Shown piece after piece: positions 42,913 through 51,653 of a stretch of 64,000 bases of DNA. The position numbers and the translations under genes are program-made. The DNA comes from Castellaniella denitrificans (GTDB taxonomy: Bacteria; Pseudomonadota; Gammaproteobacteria; Burkholderiales; Burkholderiaceae_B). The notes beneath the pieces are model-generated. The model made no database searches. It was given only the letters and a program-made list of their open reading frames with translations, and was not told the DNA's origin. Positions within the stretch are counted from its first letter, which is position 1; the number at the start of each line of letters is the position of its first letter. Location of the stretch: contig NZ_JAPWHE010000001.1 in assembly GCF_027214045.1 (NCBI RefSeq), forward strand, positions 124,001-188,000, in the 5' to 3' direction.

Positions 42913-42953
42913 CTTCTTTGAGCCAGCCCACAAGGGCTGGCCGGGTGCGCCGT

Positions 42954-43094
42954 CTATGCGTTCACCACGTATGCATCCAACAGCCGCATGAATGCCGCCA
43001 TCTGGCGCACAGTCATGAGTGGCAAACGCCAGGGCCTGCCCTGGTCGTGGCACTCACGCATATCGCAAGCCAGTCTGCTAAGATCGTGGCTCAT
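42954..43094 (-). CDS. 46-residue hypothetical protein
   Basis: Encodes MSHDLSRLACDMRECHDQGR and continues WRLPLMTVRQMAAFMRLLDAYVVNA. A GGAG site lies eight bases before the ATG at 43094; another in-frame ATG six bases earlier is too near the site. It follows the DUF3560 gene by 71 bases... in the opposite sense of distance it is the downstream gene of that unit, ending at a good terminator. Probably a small helical protein of the leading region. Function unknown. Confidence 0.6.
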   Translation of the reverse strand: MSHDLSRLACDMRECHDQGRPWRLPLMTVRQMAAFMRLLDAYVVNA

Positions 43095-43165
43095 GGTCAT
43101 TTCTCCTTTCATGTGGTGGGTGGCTGTGCAGCCCCGTTCAGGCCGCTTACCTGAACGGGGCGTTT

Positions 43166-43969
43166 TCATTGCGCGGCGGCCGCTTCCAGTTCTTGCATGG
43201 CCTGCCGTGCTGCCCATTGGGCATTGCCGGTCAACTGACGAACCCAGGCGCTGCGAGTCGGACTCCATCGGAAACCGTGACGCTTGAGAATTTCGCGGGT
43301 CGCCTTCTCCGGCTTACCATCGAACAGGAACATGGCGCGGTTTTCCTCGGGATCCTCGCGGTATACGTACCCTTCGCCTGATTTTTCGACGGCCTCACGA
43401 CTTTCGGCGCGCTCCAGTTCTTTGATTCGGGCCGCGATGCGGCGCATGTTGGCGCCGTTGTTGGTCAATTCGAACGAGGCGAACCCGATACGGCCTGCAT
43501 AGTCCGGCTCAATCAGGCGGCGGGCGGTAGCCTCGGTGATGCCATCCAGACCGGTCAGGGCCGCGATGGCTGCATGGGCATCGTTCCTGTGCTTGCGCAG
43601 TAGCGCGTTGGCCTTCTTCATGAGTTCATGGACGGCCTGGGCCTTGCGCAGTTGCGCCTTCAATTTTTCGATGGCGTCTGGATCGTCACTCGAAATCCCG
43701 CCCTTGCCGACGCTGGCTGCTTTGCGTTCGTAGTGGCCGGCCTTGTCCTGCATGGCAAATGCTTTGCCGTAGGTGTCGTGGATCCGGTTGCGGTAGTTGC
43801 GGTCGCGGCTCTCACTATGGTGCCCGACCAGGATGGGCTGACCGAACGGGATCGCCTCGGCCATCTTGCGGGCCTGGGCGTGAATGGAGTCGGCCTGGTG
43901 CCTTGCGGCATCGGCTCGGTCTTCATAGCGGGCGCGGCGGGCGGCTTGCTTGGCTTCGTAGGGGTTCAT
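43166..43969 (-). CDS. DUF3560 domain protein
   Basis: A 267-residue protein. The N-terminal two thirds contains the DUF3560 pattern (RRARYEDRADAARHQADSIHAQARKMAEAIPFGQPILVGHHSESRDRNYRNRIHDTYGKAFAMQDKAGHYERKAASVG). The C-terminal part (RAMFLFDGKPEKATREILKRHGFRWSPTRSAWVRQLTGNA) is a recurrent module in plasmid and phage proteins. Such proteins are common in plasmid leading regions and next to anti-restriction genes. No activity is known. An AGAGGAAA site precedes the ATG. Confidence 0.8.
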   Translation of the reverse strand: MNPYEAKQAARRARYEDRADAARHQADSIHAQARKMAEAIPFGQPILVGHHSESRDRNYRNRIHDTYGKAFAMQDKAGHYERKAASVGKGGISSDDPDAIEKLKAQLRKAQAVHELMKKANALLRKHRNDAHAAIAALTGLDGITEATARRLIEPDYAGRIGFASFELTNNGANMRRIAARIKELERAESREAVEKSGEGYVYREDPEENRAMFLFDGKPEKATREILKRHGFRWSPTRSAWVRQLTGNAQWAARQAMQELEAAAAQ

Positions 43970-44036
43970 GGTGCGATTTCCTCTAGGTTGTTGCGGCCTG
44001 CCTGGACAACAGGCCAGCGAGTGGTACTGCTGAAGA

Positions 44037-44585
44037 TCAGGAATTCAGCCATTGGGCATAGGTTTTGAGCGGCTGGCCTGTCGTGATGTCCTGGCCGCTC
44101 CCGTCATCAGCGCATGCCCGATAAATCTGATATTCCTGGTCGTACGTGCCTCGCCTGCGGAGCTTGAATTCGTTGACCATCCGCAGCGACCGGGCGCAGT
44201 CTTCCAGTTCTTGGCGCAGGGCGTCGAGGATATGGATAGCCCGGCCGCGAGTGTTTCTACCGTTGCGCACACTGGCTGCGATACGCTCGGCATCGCGCCG
44301 CGTGAACCGCATGCATTGATCGGGGGTCGTGTGGCGGGGATCAGATACAAGGCCGTTCGTGATCGTGAAGGACAGATACACGCCCTCGCAGGCCACAACC
44401 CAGCCCTCACCCAGCAAGACGCCGTCGAGTTTTGCTCTGGCCTGCTCCAGCCGTGCGCGGTATTCGAGTTGCGACGTAATGAATTCATTGCGGCAGGACT
44501 CGGCGGCGGCGGTGGCGTATGCGCGGGCCTCTGTCTCCACATCGACCAAAGACGCGGGCAAGGGTGGCAATTTGGGATTGTCCAT
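44037..44585 (-). CDS. Hypothetical leading-region protein
   Basis: A 182-residue soluble protein with several helices (VETEARAYATAAAESCRNEFITSQLEYRARLEQARAKLDG), a central motif SFTITNGLVSDPRHTTPDQCMRFTRRDAERIAASV and a C-terminal EFKLRRRGTYDQEYQIYRA. No family is recognised. The ATG at 44585 is eight bases after GGAG. It lies between the radC-like and DUF3560 genes in the same transcription direction. Confidence 0.65.
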   Translation of the reverse strand: MDNPKLPPLPASLVDVETEARAYATAAAESCRNEFITSQLEYRARLEQARAKLDGVLLGEGWVVACEGVYLSFTITNGLVSDPRHTTPDQCMRFTRRDAERIAASVRNGRNTRGRAIHILDALRQELEDCARSLRMVNEFKLRRRGTYDQEYQIYRACADDGSGQDITTGQPLKTYAQWLNS

Positions 44586-44647
44586 GTTCATTTCTCCATT
44601 CTGTGGTGGCTGGTGGTCTGTGGGCGGCACCGCCGCCCGGGGGATGG

Positions 44648-45190
44648 TTAACACTGGCCGCGTTCGGCCAGCGATACGGTGTCAGTCGCTCCGACAACGA
44701 TGTGATCCAACAGGCGCACGTCGATCAGCGCCAGCGCCTGCTTTAGCTGTTTGGTCATGCTGATATCGGCGCCGCTCGGTTCGGGGATGCCGGACGGGTG
44801 GTTGTGGCTCATGATGCAAGCGGCCGCGTTCATGCGAAGGGCGGTTTTGACGATTTCGCGGGGGTAGACGCTGGCATGCGACAAGGTGCCGTGCGCCAGT
44901 TCCACGTACTTGATCACCCGCAACTGCGTATCGAGAAAAAGCATTGCGGCGCACTCGTGCCCCAGACCGGTCAATTTCGCTTGGAAAAACTCTTTAACGG
45001 CCCTGGGCTGGCCCAAGGCCTGACCGTCGGACAGCAAACCATGTGCAGCGACTCGACCGGCGGCCAGGATCTGCGCATCGGTGGCGACCTGGTAGCAGCC
45101 TTGAGAATCCCGTACAAACAAGGTTTTCCCGTCGTTCATGTCGTCATAGCTGAGTGCCGGGGTAGCCTCGAAGTTCAAAGATGCTTGCAT
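44648..45190 (-). CDS. RadC-like JAB/MPN-domain protein
   Basis: A 180-residue RadC-family (UPF0758-like) protein. The metalloprotease-type JAMM motif is intact: MNAAACIMSHNHPSGIPEPSGADI with H-x-H...S...D. The region lacks the N-terminal HhH part of chromosomal RadC, as is usual for short plasmid and prophage versions. Function is not settled; these genes recur in plasmid leading regions and defence islands. AGGA lies eight bases before the chosen ATG (alternative 45196). A leader module identical in design to that of ssb precedes it. Confidence 0.85.
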   Translation of the reverse strand: MQASLNFEATPALSYDDMNDGKTLFVRDSQGCYQVATDAQILAAGRVAAHGLLSDGQALGQPRAVKEFFQAKLTGLGHECAAMLFLDTQLRVIKYVELAHGTLSHASVYPREIVKTALRMNAAACIMSHNHPSGIPEPSGADISMTKQLKQALALIDVRLLDHIVVGATDTVSLAERGQC

Positions 45191-45705
45191 GGCCATGGTC
45201 CTAAAAATCGCTTCCGTGGTTGGAAAGGTTTTCTGTGCTGACCGGATCCGAAGATTCTTGAGCCTGGGCGTAGATTTCGATGTTCGATGCGCTACGCTGG
45301 CCGTCCGGTGTTGCCGCCGTCTTCCGTGAGTTCCGTCGCCTTGCCGTGCTGAACCCCGTAGCGCCGACCGGAAAGGGGACGGCACGCAAGCCGCAGCCCG
45401 CAGCGCAGCGAAGGGACCGGGTGAGTACCGGCCCCTTGCAGGGAGAAGCGCAGGGGTACAGTCGGCGTTTTAGGCGGCGGAACTTACGGGAGACGGGTAG
45501 CGGTGGCCCAGGAGTGGGTGGCTGAGAACAGCGGCTGCGCGGCGAGCGCCCCCAGCCGTGCGCTTGGCGTACGGCTCAAATTCTGGTTCTGGGGGTTTGT
45601 TTTGCAGCGCCATCAGCGCTGTCCGAAAGGGATTGAAGCCCGCCAGGGGCAAGACCCAAAGGGGCTTGATTCACGAAAGCCCGTCCCCGGCGTTGCGCCG
45701 GGGTG
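45191..45705 (-). promoter_or_regulatory. Leader module 2, upstream of the radC-like gene
   Basis: Non-coding counterpart of 42204-42720. Shared blocks: 28 identical bases at 45237-45264, inverted-repeat arms at 45313-45340 and 45473-45496, a 20-base block at 45531-45550 and a further block at 45635-45657. Distances from the gene start (123, 283, 341) match those in module 1 (122, 279, 338). Confidence 0.75.
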
Positions 45706-45746
45706 AGTCAGAAGAAATTCGCGAAGGTCAGTGCAGAAGAGTCTCT

Positions 45747-45905
45747 ATGTGCAGCAAATCTACCAAGCACGCGAGAAAGCGAGCCGCTGCAAAACAATCC
45801 GCTGATATCCTCGCCAGCAATTCGATGAAGTCAACTGATCAGACCGAAATTTTGAGGCTGGCCAAATTGTCAGTCAGAACTTTGGCAGCGTGGCCAGGGC
45901 CATAG
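45747..45905 (+). CDS. Possible 52-residue protein
   Basis: A short open frame, MCSKSTKHARKRAAAKQSAD followed by a helical SNSMKSTDQTEILRLAKLSVRTLA. It has a basic start and ends just before the small gene on the other strand. GAAGAG lies upstream. Neither homology nor promoter is evident, so it may not be expressed. Confidence 0.3.
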   Translation: MCSKSTKHARKRAAAKQSADILASNSMKSTDQTEILRLAKLSVRTLAAWPGP

Positions 45906-45920
45906 ACAACCAAATACAAC

Positions 45921-46064
45921 TTAACCAGATCCAGCAACTGCTGAAGCCAGCATATCCTTCAGCTCATTGCGAGTGAGTTCATTTCCTGTGTCAATCATGA
46001 TGACTAATTCGCCGACAGGAGCGATTCTGACCTCGTAAGGGGTTTCACGCGCTGATTCACTCAT
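45921..46064 (-). CDS. 47-residue protein downstream of the restriction gene
   Basis: Encodes MSESARETPYEVRIAPVGEL followed by VIMIDTGNELTRNELKDMLASAVAGSG. It has no convincing ribosome site but shows a balanced helix-strand pattern and codon use like the restriction genes. It lies 95 bases after the restriction endonuclease gene on the same strand and may be a small accessory of that system. Function unknown. Confidence 0.45.
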   Translation of the reverse strand: MSESARETPYEVRIAPVGELVIMIDTGNELTRNELKDMLASAVAGSG

Positions 46065-46159
46065 AGAACATCTTTTGCTTTACAACTCAAGACTATTCAT
46101 CTACTAGGATCTTCATAATATTGATATGCAAAAGAGTATAGCTAGGACACAACCTCATA

Positions 46160-47302
46160 CTAACGATTAGCGCACACTTCGTTCCAAGCGAGCCGATGCT
46201 CATAACCAAGATCCGGATCTCCTTCGACAAGCGCAGTATATCGATTAATAAAAGAAGAAGGAGAGTCTATTAAACGAAGATAATATTTGAGTGTATCAAG
46301 AACTCCATTTACGATAATCTCGCAGCCATTGGAACGCCGAAATCCATCCGCAAGCTTCTTCACTTCGCTCGATTCACCTTCAGCGATGCCACTAGTAGAG
46401 AGAATTAAATAACGCTTAACTGATGCAGTTTTTATTTTCTGTATGGCTTCAGCAACATGTTCACGACTTATACCAATCTGAAACTTTATCTCCACAGCCT
46501 CAAAAGGTTCACCGTCTTTGTTTACATCAACATCTCCCACGGACCCACTCTTTCTATTAGCAGCTTTCATGCGTTCCAGAGGACCAAGCGTAAGTCCTTC
46601 ATAACGATTCATCGTTGGTATGATACACTGGTAAATCGCATAAATAGCCACCTGTGGAAGGCGAGGACTATTCTTCTCATACCCGCGAAAAAAATGCTCC
46701 TTCAATAGTGTGATGGTCTGATCTATCGATAAGTTCTGAGGTTTCTCTAGAGGAATTTTCCCACGATTGCGTGCGTCGATGAGCTCACCGAATATGATCT
46801 CCAAAACAGCTTTTGAGAAAGCCACCGGGTTTTGAGCAGATTGAATTGCATTTACCACTTTAAGCATCAACGGACCAGCTAACTTCGGCTGCGTTTTAAG
46901 AACCAGGTCTGGCAAGTAAGGCCCAGCGAAAGAGAAAGTTTGGCTTAGCCAATGAGTCTCCACATTGTAGTAAAGGCTGTGGGCCTGTAAAAATGGAACC
47001 GTTCCGGCATTATCGATTGAGCGCGCAGAAAAGCCACCGGGGTGTTCGGACTTGTGCAATCGTATATCCTGCCGTGAATCGATTACCTTGTATGCAGCAA
47101 GCGTCAAGGCGATGCCACGGGCTGCATGCCGGATCTTGGATAATTGAAGCACTTCTGCATAATGTTCTTCACCGAGAATTTCTCGTTGAACGCCCCAATT
47201 ACCAGATTTATGGGCGGCCTCGGCCACTAAATAAGAAGATTGTAATATCGCGTTGAAGCGCTCTAATTTTCCCTGTTCAACCTGCATATCAGAATCTTTC
47301 AT
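46160..47302 (-). CDS. Type II restriction endonuclease, possibly SacI family
   Basis: A 380-residue protein coded directly after a C5-cytosine methyltransferase with a one-base stop/start overlap (TGATG). The C-terminal third carries a PD-(D/E)XK-like core: GDVDVNKDGEPFEAVEIKFQ, with Asp and E-x-K in the right spacing, and then HVAEAIQKIKTASVKRYLILSTSG. Size and the pairing with an m5C methyltransferase recall R.SacI (GAGCTC), but this is recollection of the family type and not a computed match. The region is visibly AT-richer than the rest of the element, a sign of separate acquisition. Confidence 0.7.
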   Translation of the reverse strand: MKDSDMQVEQGKLERFNAILQSSYLVAEAAHKSGNWGVQREILGEEHYAEVLQLSKIRHAARGIALTLAAYKVIDSRQDIRLHKSEHPGGFSARSIDNAGTVPFLQAHSLYYNVETHWLSQTFSFAGPYLPDLVLKTQPKLAGPLMLKVVNAIQSAQNPVAFSKAVLEIIFGELIDARNRGKIPLEKPQNLSIDQTITLLKEHFFRGYEKNSPRLPQVAIYAIYQCIIPTMNRYEGLTLGPLERMKAANRKSGSVGDVDVNKDGEPFEAVEIKFQIGISREHVAEAIQKIKTASVKRYLILSTSGIAEGESSEVKKLADGFRRSNGCEIIVNGVLDTLKYYLRLIDSPSSFINRYTALVEGDPDLGYEHRLAWNEVCANR

Positions 47303-49146
47303 CACGCGCTCCTACGCCGTTCCAACTGTGCTTTTCCGGATAACAACGGAAAAGGATATGTACAAAGCATCCGCTCATCGCGGATAGTAGCGTGAGTCTC
47401 GGGCAATCGAACATCCCATCTCATCTCACGCAACTGGTAAACCAAGCCCTTAACCTGACTGGGTTGGCAGCCAACGGCGCTGGAAAAATCTGTATTGGAA
47501 AGAAATTGACCACAATTATTCGATGAACCGAAGAATTCAAACGATTTCTCTAGCACGGACTTTCTCGCGCCAGAGAGTGTAGTACTTACTTTTACGGTAT
47601 CGCCTCTATTCGCATAGTGCCCATATATATCAATAAGCGTATAGAACTGGCTATCTTTGGTTATCGAATCCTCAATGATGTCCCAAACTCTGAAAATGTC
47701 TTCGTTACCAATCAACCCTGCTTTACAATGCAGCACATCCACACTCAGTAAGTATTTTTCAAGCCCGGATATTACTATGTCTATTTCTCGCTTCGGTTTC
47801 CCCGCTACCGGCGATATCATGAGTTCGATGTGACTGCCAGCCCGCTGTTCGCTAACCGTATAAAAGCGCTTCCCCATCTCGGATATGGGAGGCTGTAAAA
47901 GCGTCTCTTTGGTAAAGAAGCCCTCATACCCAACAAAGAATTTCGTTTTCACACTAGCCCTGGGACGCTGAATAATCTCGAGATTTGGGAAGCGCCTAGC
48001 CACCTCGGATCTTGCAACCATTTTGAAATGATTCGTCCGCTCACGCTGCCGCTTTCGGAATGTAGAAATAAACCCAGCAGGCCGCTTGGCATAACGGAGT
48101 GGACTAGAGGGACGCAGTAGCTGTTCTTTAACAGAAACTGCGATCACTTCGGCCAGCCCAGGAGGTACAGAATTGCCGATTTGTTCTACCACTTTTCCAA
48201 ACGTGCCGACTAACTCATAGCTATCTGGGAAGCTCTGAAGCCTTTTCAGCTCATCAATCGTAAAATGCCTGTTCTTCCAATGGAAAGGTCCCGTGAATTT
48301 TCCAGGCTGTGCTTTAATAGTTCTGGACGGGAAGTGCCGATCAGCCTTGTAAAGAAAGTCGTGGAACTTTGAGCGCCATGCGAAGAATGGTTTTGGATAG
48401 CCCATTTCCCGTGTGAAAAATGAATAGTTCAGGCCTTCCGGGACCAATGGAAGCAGATGACCGTAGAGGCCATCAAACTCATGATAGGGCTCATCTGGGT
48501 CTTGAAGATCCCCAATCGCATCTATGATTGAAACCAGTGGCCTATCTGTCTCAGAATCAGGGCCGTGCGTAGGCACAGGGAACTCATAGCTTAGGCTCTT
48601 GTCGCGATAGCCCACGATGATCAGCCGCTCTCTGTGCTGGGGAACCCCATAGTCCGCGCTGTCTACGACTTCTGCTTTTAGCTGATAGCCCAGCTTCCCA
48701 AAAGCGTTACATATTTCCCGCCATGGCTGCCCGCCATTGGCTCCCGGCAACCCGTATACATTCTCAAAAACGAAAACTTTAGGCTCGATAGCCCTCAAGA
48801 TTCTGCAATATGACTCAAACAGCCGCCCTCTTTCATCGATTGTGCCCAATACTCCGCCAGAGCGTCTGCCAGCAGCCGAAAACGTTTGGCATGGAGGTCC
48901 TCCAATCACGCATTCAACACCGATTCCCGCGTAGGGCGCAGGATCGAAATCTCGGATATCTTCACAGTGAATTCTAAGGTTGGGACCAAAGAAACGGCCA
49001 GAACCGCTATTAGCCGCCAGGCTCTTCGCATAGACGGGTTCAATTTCGACGCATCCGAGGATATCAAAGCCCGCTTTGTGAAATCCGATATCTAGGCCAC
49101 CAGCCCCTGAGAATAAGCTGAGTGTCTTAATTTTTCTTGAGGTCAT
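47302..49146 (-). CDS. C5-cytosine DNA methyltransferase with C-terminal extension
   Basis: A 614-residue protein. Residues 1-340 hold the m5C methyltransferase motifs in order: I LSLFSGAGGLDIGFHKAGF, IV VIGGPPCQTFSAAGRR with catalytic Cys, VI VFENVYGLPG, VIII PQHRERLIIVGYR, and IX/X RLQSFPDSYELVGTFGKVVEQIGNSVPP. The remaining ~250 residues are an extra domain not needed for methylation and usually absent from simple type II enzymes. Start chosen at MTSRK; 49164 is possible. It protects DNA from the partner endonuclease encoded downstream. Confidence 0.9.
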   Translation of the reverse strand: MTSRKIKTLSLFSGAGGLDIGFHKAGFDILGCVEIEPVYAKSLAANSGSGRFFGPNLRIHCEDIRDFDPAPYAGIGVECVIGGPPCQTFSAAGRRSGGVLGTIDERGRLFESYCRILRAIEPKVFVFENVYGLPGANGGQPWREICNAFGKLGYQLKAEVVDSADYGVPQHRERLIIVGYRDKSLSYEFPVPTHGPDSETDRPLVSIIDAIGDLQDPDEPYHEFDGLYGHLLPLVPEGLNYSFFTREMGYPKPFFAWRSKFHDFLYKADRHFPSRTIKAQPGKFTGPFHWKNRHFTIDELKRLQSFPDSYELVGTFGKVVEQIGNSVPPGLAEVIAVSVKEQLLRPSSPLRYAKRPAGFISTFRKRQRERTNHFKMVARSEVARRFPNLEIIQRPRASVKTKFFVGYEGFFTKETLLQPPISEMGKRFYTVSEQRAGSHIELMISPVAGKPKREIDIVISGLEKYLLSVDVLHCKAGLIGNEDIFRVWDIIEDSITKDSQFYTLIDIYGHYANRGDTVKVSTTLSGARKSVLEKSFEFFGSSNNCGQFLSNTDFSSAVGCQPSQVKGLVYQLREMRWDVRLPETHATIRDERMLCTYPFPLLSGKAQLERRRSA

Positions 49147-49248
49147 ATTTATTTCACTATTCATAATTTCGTGGGTCTTATGAGCATAGTCTTGATGCTG
49201 CAGCCCATTGACCAAATTAGACGTCTATCAAGATGAGAATTCTGTATC

Positions 49249-49845
49249 TCAAACTGTTTCAAAATTCTCGTCTTTTGATATCCGCGGCTTTATGACGCCG
49301 CAGTGCTTGTAGATGGTAGTTCTTGAGACACCATAGTCCCTGGCGACATCTGCCACGCATGTGGTGGGATCGCGCAACAGGGATTTTATGGTGCGTATCT
49401 GTTTGTCGCTCAGCGCGGCGGGACGGCCACCATTGCGGCCTCGTGCCCGAGCGGCCGACAGTCCCGCCTGTGTACGCTCGCGGATCAGGCTACGCTCAAA
49501 TTCTGCCAGCGCGGCAAAGACGTGGAATTGCAACTTCCCTCCCGCCGTGCCTGTATCGATCTTCTCTGTCAGGCTCTCGAAATGAATCCCCCGACCCTGC
49601 AGTTCTTCAATGATCCGCACCAGATCAGGCAGACTACGCCCTAAGCGATCCAGCCGCCAGACCACCAACGTATCATCCGGCCTCAGTGCTTTCAGGCAAT
49701 GGGACAGTTCTGGACGTTGAGCATTTTTCCCGCTGGCTGTTTCCTCATAGACCAAGCTGCAACCAGCCTGCTGGAGCGCATCACGCTGCAGATCCAGATG
49801 CTGATCGTCGGTGGAAACACGGGCATACCCGATGCGTTGATTCAT
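49249..49845 (-). CDS. Serine recombinase (resolvase/invertase family)
   Basis: A 198-residue small serine recombinase. The catalytic Ser lies in IGYARVSTDDQ; the Arg-containing motif VVWRLDRLGRSLPDL and the E-helix region FAALAEFERSLIRERTQAGL are intact. The C-terminal HTH of about 45 residues (IRTIKSLLRDPTTCVADVARDYGVSRTTIYKH) is complete. It could resolve multimers, invert DNA or be a relic of the cargo's arrival. It lies 103 bases from the methyltransferase gene start, on the same strand. Confidence 0.92.
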   Translation of the reverse strand: MNQRIGYARVSTDDQHLDLQRDALQQAGCSLVYEETASGKNAQRPELSHCLKALRPDDTLVVWRLDRLGRSLPDLVRIIEELQGRGIHFESLTEKIDTGTAGGKLQFHVFAALAEFERSLIRERTQAGLSAARARGRNGGRPAALSDKQIRTIKSLLRDPTTCVADVARDYGVSRTTIYKHCGVIKPRISKDENFETV

Positions 49846-49963
49846 GGACAGTTTACGGACACAGATAGCTGTACAAGTTTACCAACACTTTACGGTATTG
49901 CTGTATGAAGATCCAGTGATTTTTTCAGACTGTCCAAAAAACTACCGTTTGTTGAACATCAAC

Positions 49964-50815
49964 TCAAAACGGAATGCTGTCGTCCATGTCCGCCAACTTG
50001 GCTTCTTTGCCGCCCGACCTTTGTGGCGGATCGGGCCAATGGTCAGCCCGACTCAGCAGCGCATTTACACCATCCTCGGTGATATGGTAAGAAAAGTAGT
50101 CGTAATGATCCTGCTCGTCGGTTGCCAGGCGCTTTTCCACATACCCCAACCGTTCTAATTTAATCGCGGCAATGTGATTTTTAATCTCAGGGACGGACTT
50201 TTTTAGGCTGTGCTCAATGCTTAATAGGCTCAGGCCACCCGGAAACCTCGTGTAGCTGGCTGCGCATGCGGCGAGAAATTCCAAATCATCGCCGGTGAGA
50301 TCGTATGCCTGGGGATTGACCCGGGTTCGCTCCCTAGCTGGGCTACCAATATGTTCAAGCAAGCCTAGCTTGCGAGCCGAGTTCTTGATGAGCGTGCATG
50401 CCGTGTTGGTGGCTGACTCCAGATCCCCATCCGAGCGATCAGCCTCATAGTCCGCCATTGTCACGCCAAGCAAGTCGGTGGGAAGGCGAAGCTCTACACC
50501 GCGTGGCTTCACAATGAAGCATCGCTCAAGACCGATAGCACCGATGAATAATCCCAGTTCGAACAACACGTTGTCGCGTATGACGTTCTGATGTTGCTCC
50601 CGAATCAGTACTTCATCATCTGGGGCGAAAACGAACAGAGCGAAGTCAACGACGGAGGACTTTTCCACCACTGCATTGATAGTCACAGATGAAAGATTGA
50701 AGGTACCGTTCTTCCATATTGTTGCCTCAAAATCGTGGTCGAGGTTTACATTAAAGGCGTCGGCTACCTTCAACTTTTCAGCCGAAGAAGCAATAAATAA
50801 CCGAGGCTTTCTCAT
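49964..50815 (-). CDS. CAP12/PycTIR-type TIR-domain protein, putative defence effector
   Basis: A 283-residue protein. Residues 4-135 fit the TIR-like nucleotide-binding domain of Pycsar/CBASS effectors: RKPRLFIASSAEKLKVADAF, ATIWKNGTFNLS, VDFALFVFAPDDEVLIRE, RDNVLFELGLFIG with the expected catalytic Glu at residue 86, FIVKPRGVELRLPTDLLGVTMADYE. In such effectors NAD+ is cleaved to stop phage growth. The C-terminal ~110 residues look like a winged helix (FLAACAASYTRFPGGLSLLSIEHSLKKSVPEIKNHIAAIKLERLGYVEK). Start is ATG 50815 or GTG 50821. No nucleotide cyclase is nearby. Confidence 0.8.
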   Translation of the reverse strand: MRKPRLFIASSAEKLKVADAFNVNLDHDFEATIWKNGTFNLSSVTINAVVEKSSVVDFALFVFAPDDEVLIREQHQNVIRDNVLFELGLFIGAIGLERCFIVKPRGVELRLPTDLLGVTMADYEADRSDGDLESATNTACTLIKNSARKLGLLEHIGSPARERTRVNPQAYDLTGDDLEFLAACAASYTRFPGGLSLLSIEHSLKKSVPEIKNHIAAIKLERLGYVEKRLATDEQDHYDYFSYHITEDGVNALLSRADHWPDPPQRSGGKEAKLADMDDSIPF

Positions 50816-50945
50816 CACCACCCTATCCTTTTCTTGTTATCTAACTATGCCCCAGTTCTGCTGGCACTGCGCCCATATCGCTGGCTACGCTGATCGGTTG
50901 GAAATCTGACATGCTGTTGATGAAGACCGCTTATTGGAAGTTTGC

Positions 50946-51653
50946 CTACGGCATCGCCTCTACGATGTACGGCCCGATTATTTGATCCGCACCGATGCTA
51001 TCCAATGCATTCTTTACGGCCTGGGCGTTTACCAGCTGGTCCGCGTGCAGACCGTTAGGTCTGAAGCCCCAATCTATAAAGCCACCAGAATCTATGAAAA
51101 AGGTCTTATGCTCCCCATCGACTGTACAGCATATGGCGTATTTAACCTTTTTGCTGTAAACACGGCCATTGAAAGTATGCCTGCTGACACAAACAAGCTT
51201 TCGACCGTGCTTCCTTGCATAGCCTATTGCACTACTTACATCGTGGGGCCGGCATTTCACCAACTTTGAGGGAGTCGCCAAAAACACGTTTAACTGCAAA
51301 TCATCAATCTGGCTCAGCAAATCTACTTCTTGATCGCCTACGTAATAGGCGGATGCTTCCTGCACCTCAATATTCACTGCCTCATAAGCCTTTAAAACAA
51401 GAGGTGGGCTAAATGTTCTCAGCGTGAGAACCATATCAGAGGAAGCAGCAAATGCTTCAAAGATCGCTATGGATTTGTCTTTCCTATTGATTAGCGTAAT
51501 CTCTTTGATGCCATAAGCAGAGTGCCTGTTGCCACCATACGTAACTTTCACGTCTACTTTGCAGCCAATCTTGGTCCATGCAAAATAAAGTGTAAAAGGA
51601 AGTGCAGCTAAACTAAGAACGCGGACTATGTCCATAGTGGCCATGCCACTCAT
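50946..51653 (-). CDS. Membrane-anchored protein of the TIR cassette
   Basis: A 235-residue protein. One N-terminal helix (IVRVLSLAALPFTLYFAW, about residues 9-26) anchors a soluble region. Residues 30-100 have a beta-sandwich pattern (VDVKVTYGGNRHSAYGIKEITLINRKDKSIAIFEAFAASSDMVLTLRTF); a region rich in Cys and aromatics follows (YAICCTVDGEHKTFFIDSGGFIDWGFRPNG). No family is recognised. The ATG lies directly behind the HTH gene stop, and the TIR gene follows after 130 bases, so it belongs to one transcription unit and may be a sensor or partner. Confidence 0.65.
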   Translation of the reverse strand: MSGMATMDIVRVLSLAALPFTLYFAWTKIGCKVDVKVTYGGNRHSAYGIKEITLINRKDKSIAIFEAFAASSDMVLTLRTFSPPLVLKAYEAVNIEVQEASAYYVGDQEVDLLSQIDDLQLNVFLATPSKLVKCRPHDVSSAIGYARKHGRKLVCVSRHTFNGRVYSKKVKYAICCTVDGEHKTFFIDSGGFIDWGFRPNGLHADQLVNAQAVKNALDSIGADQIIGPYIVEAMP

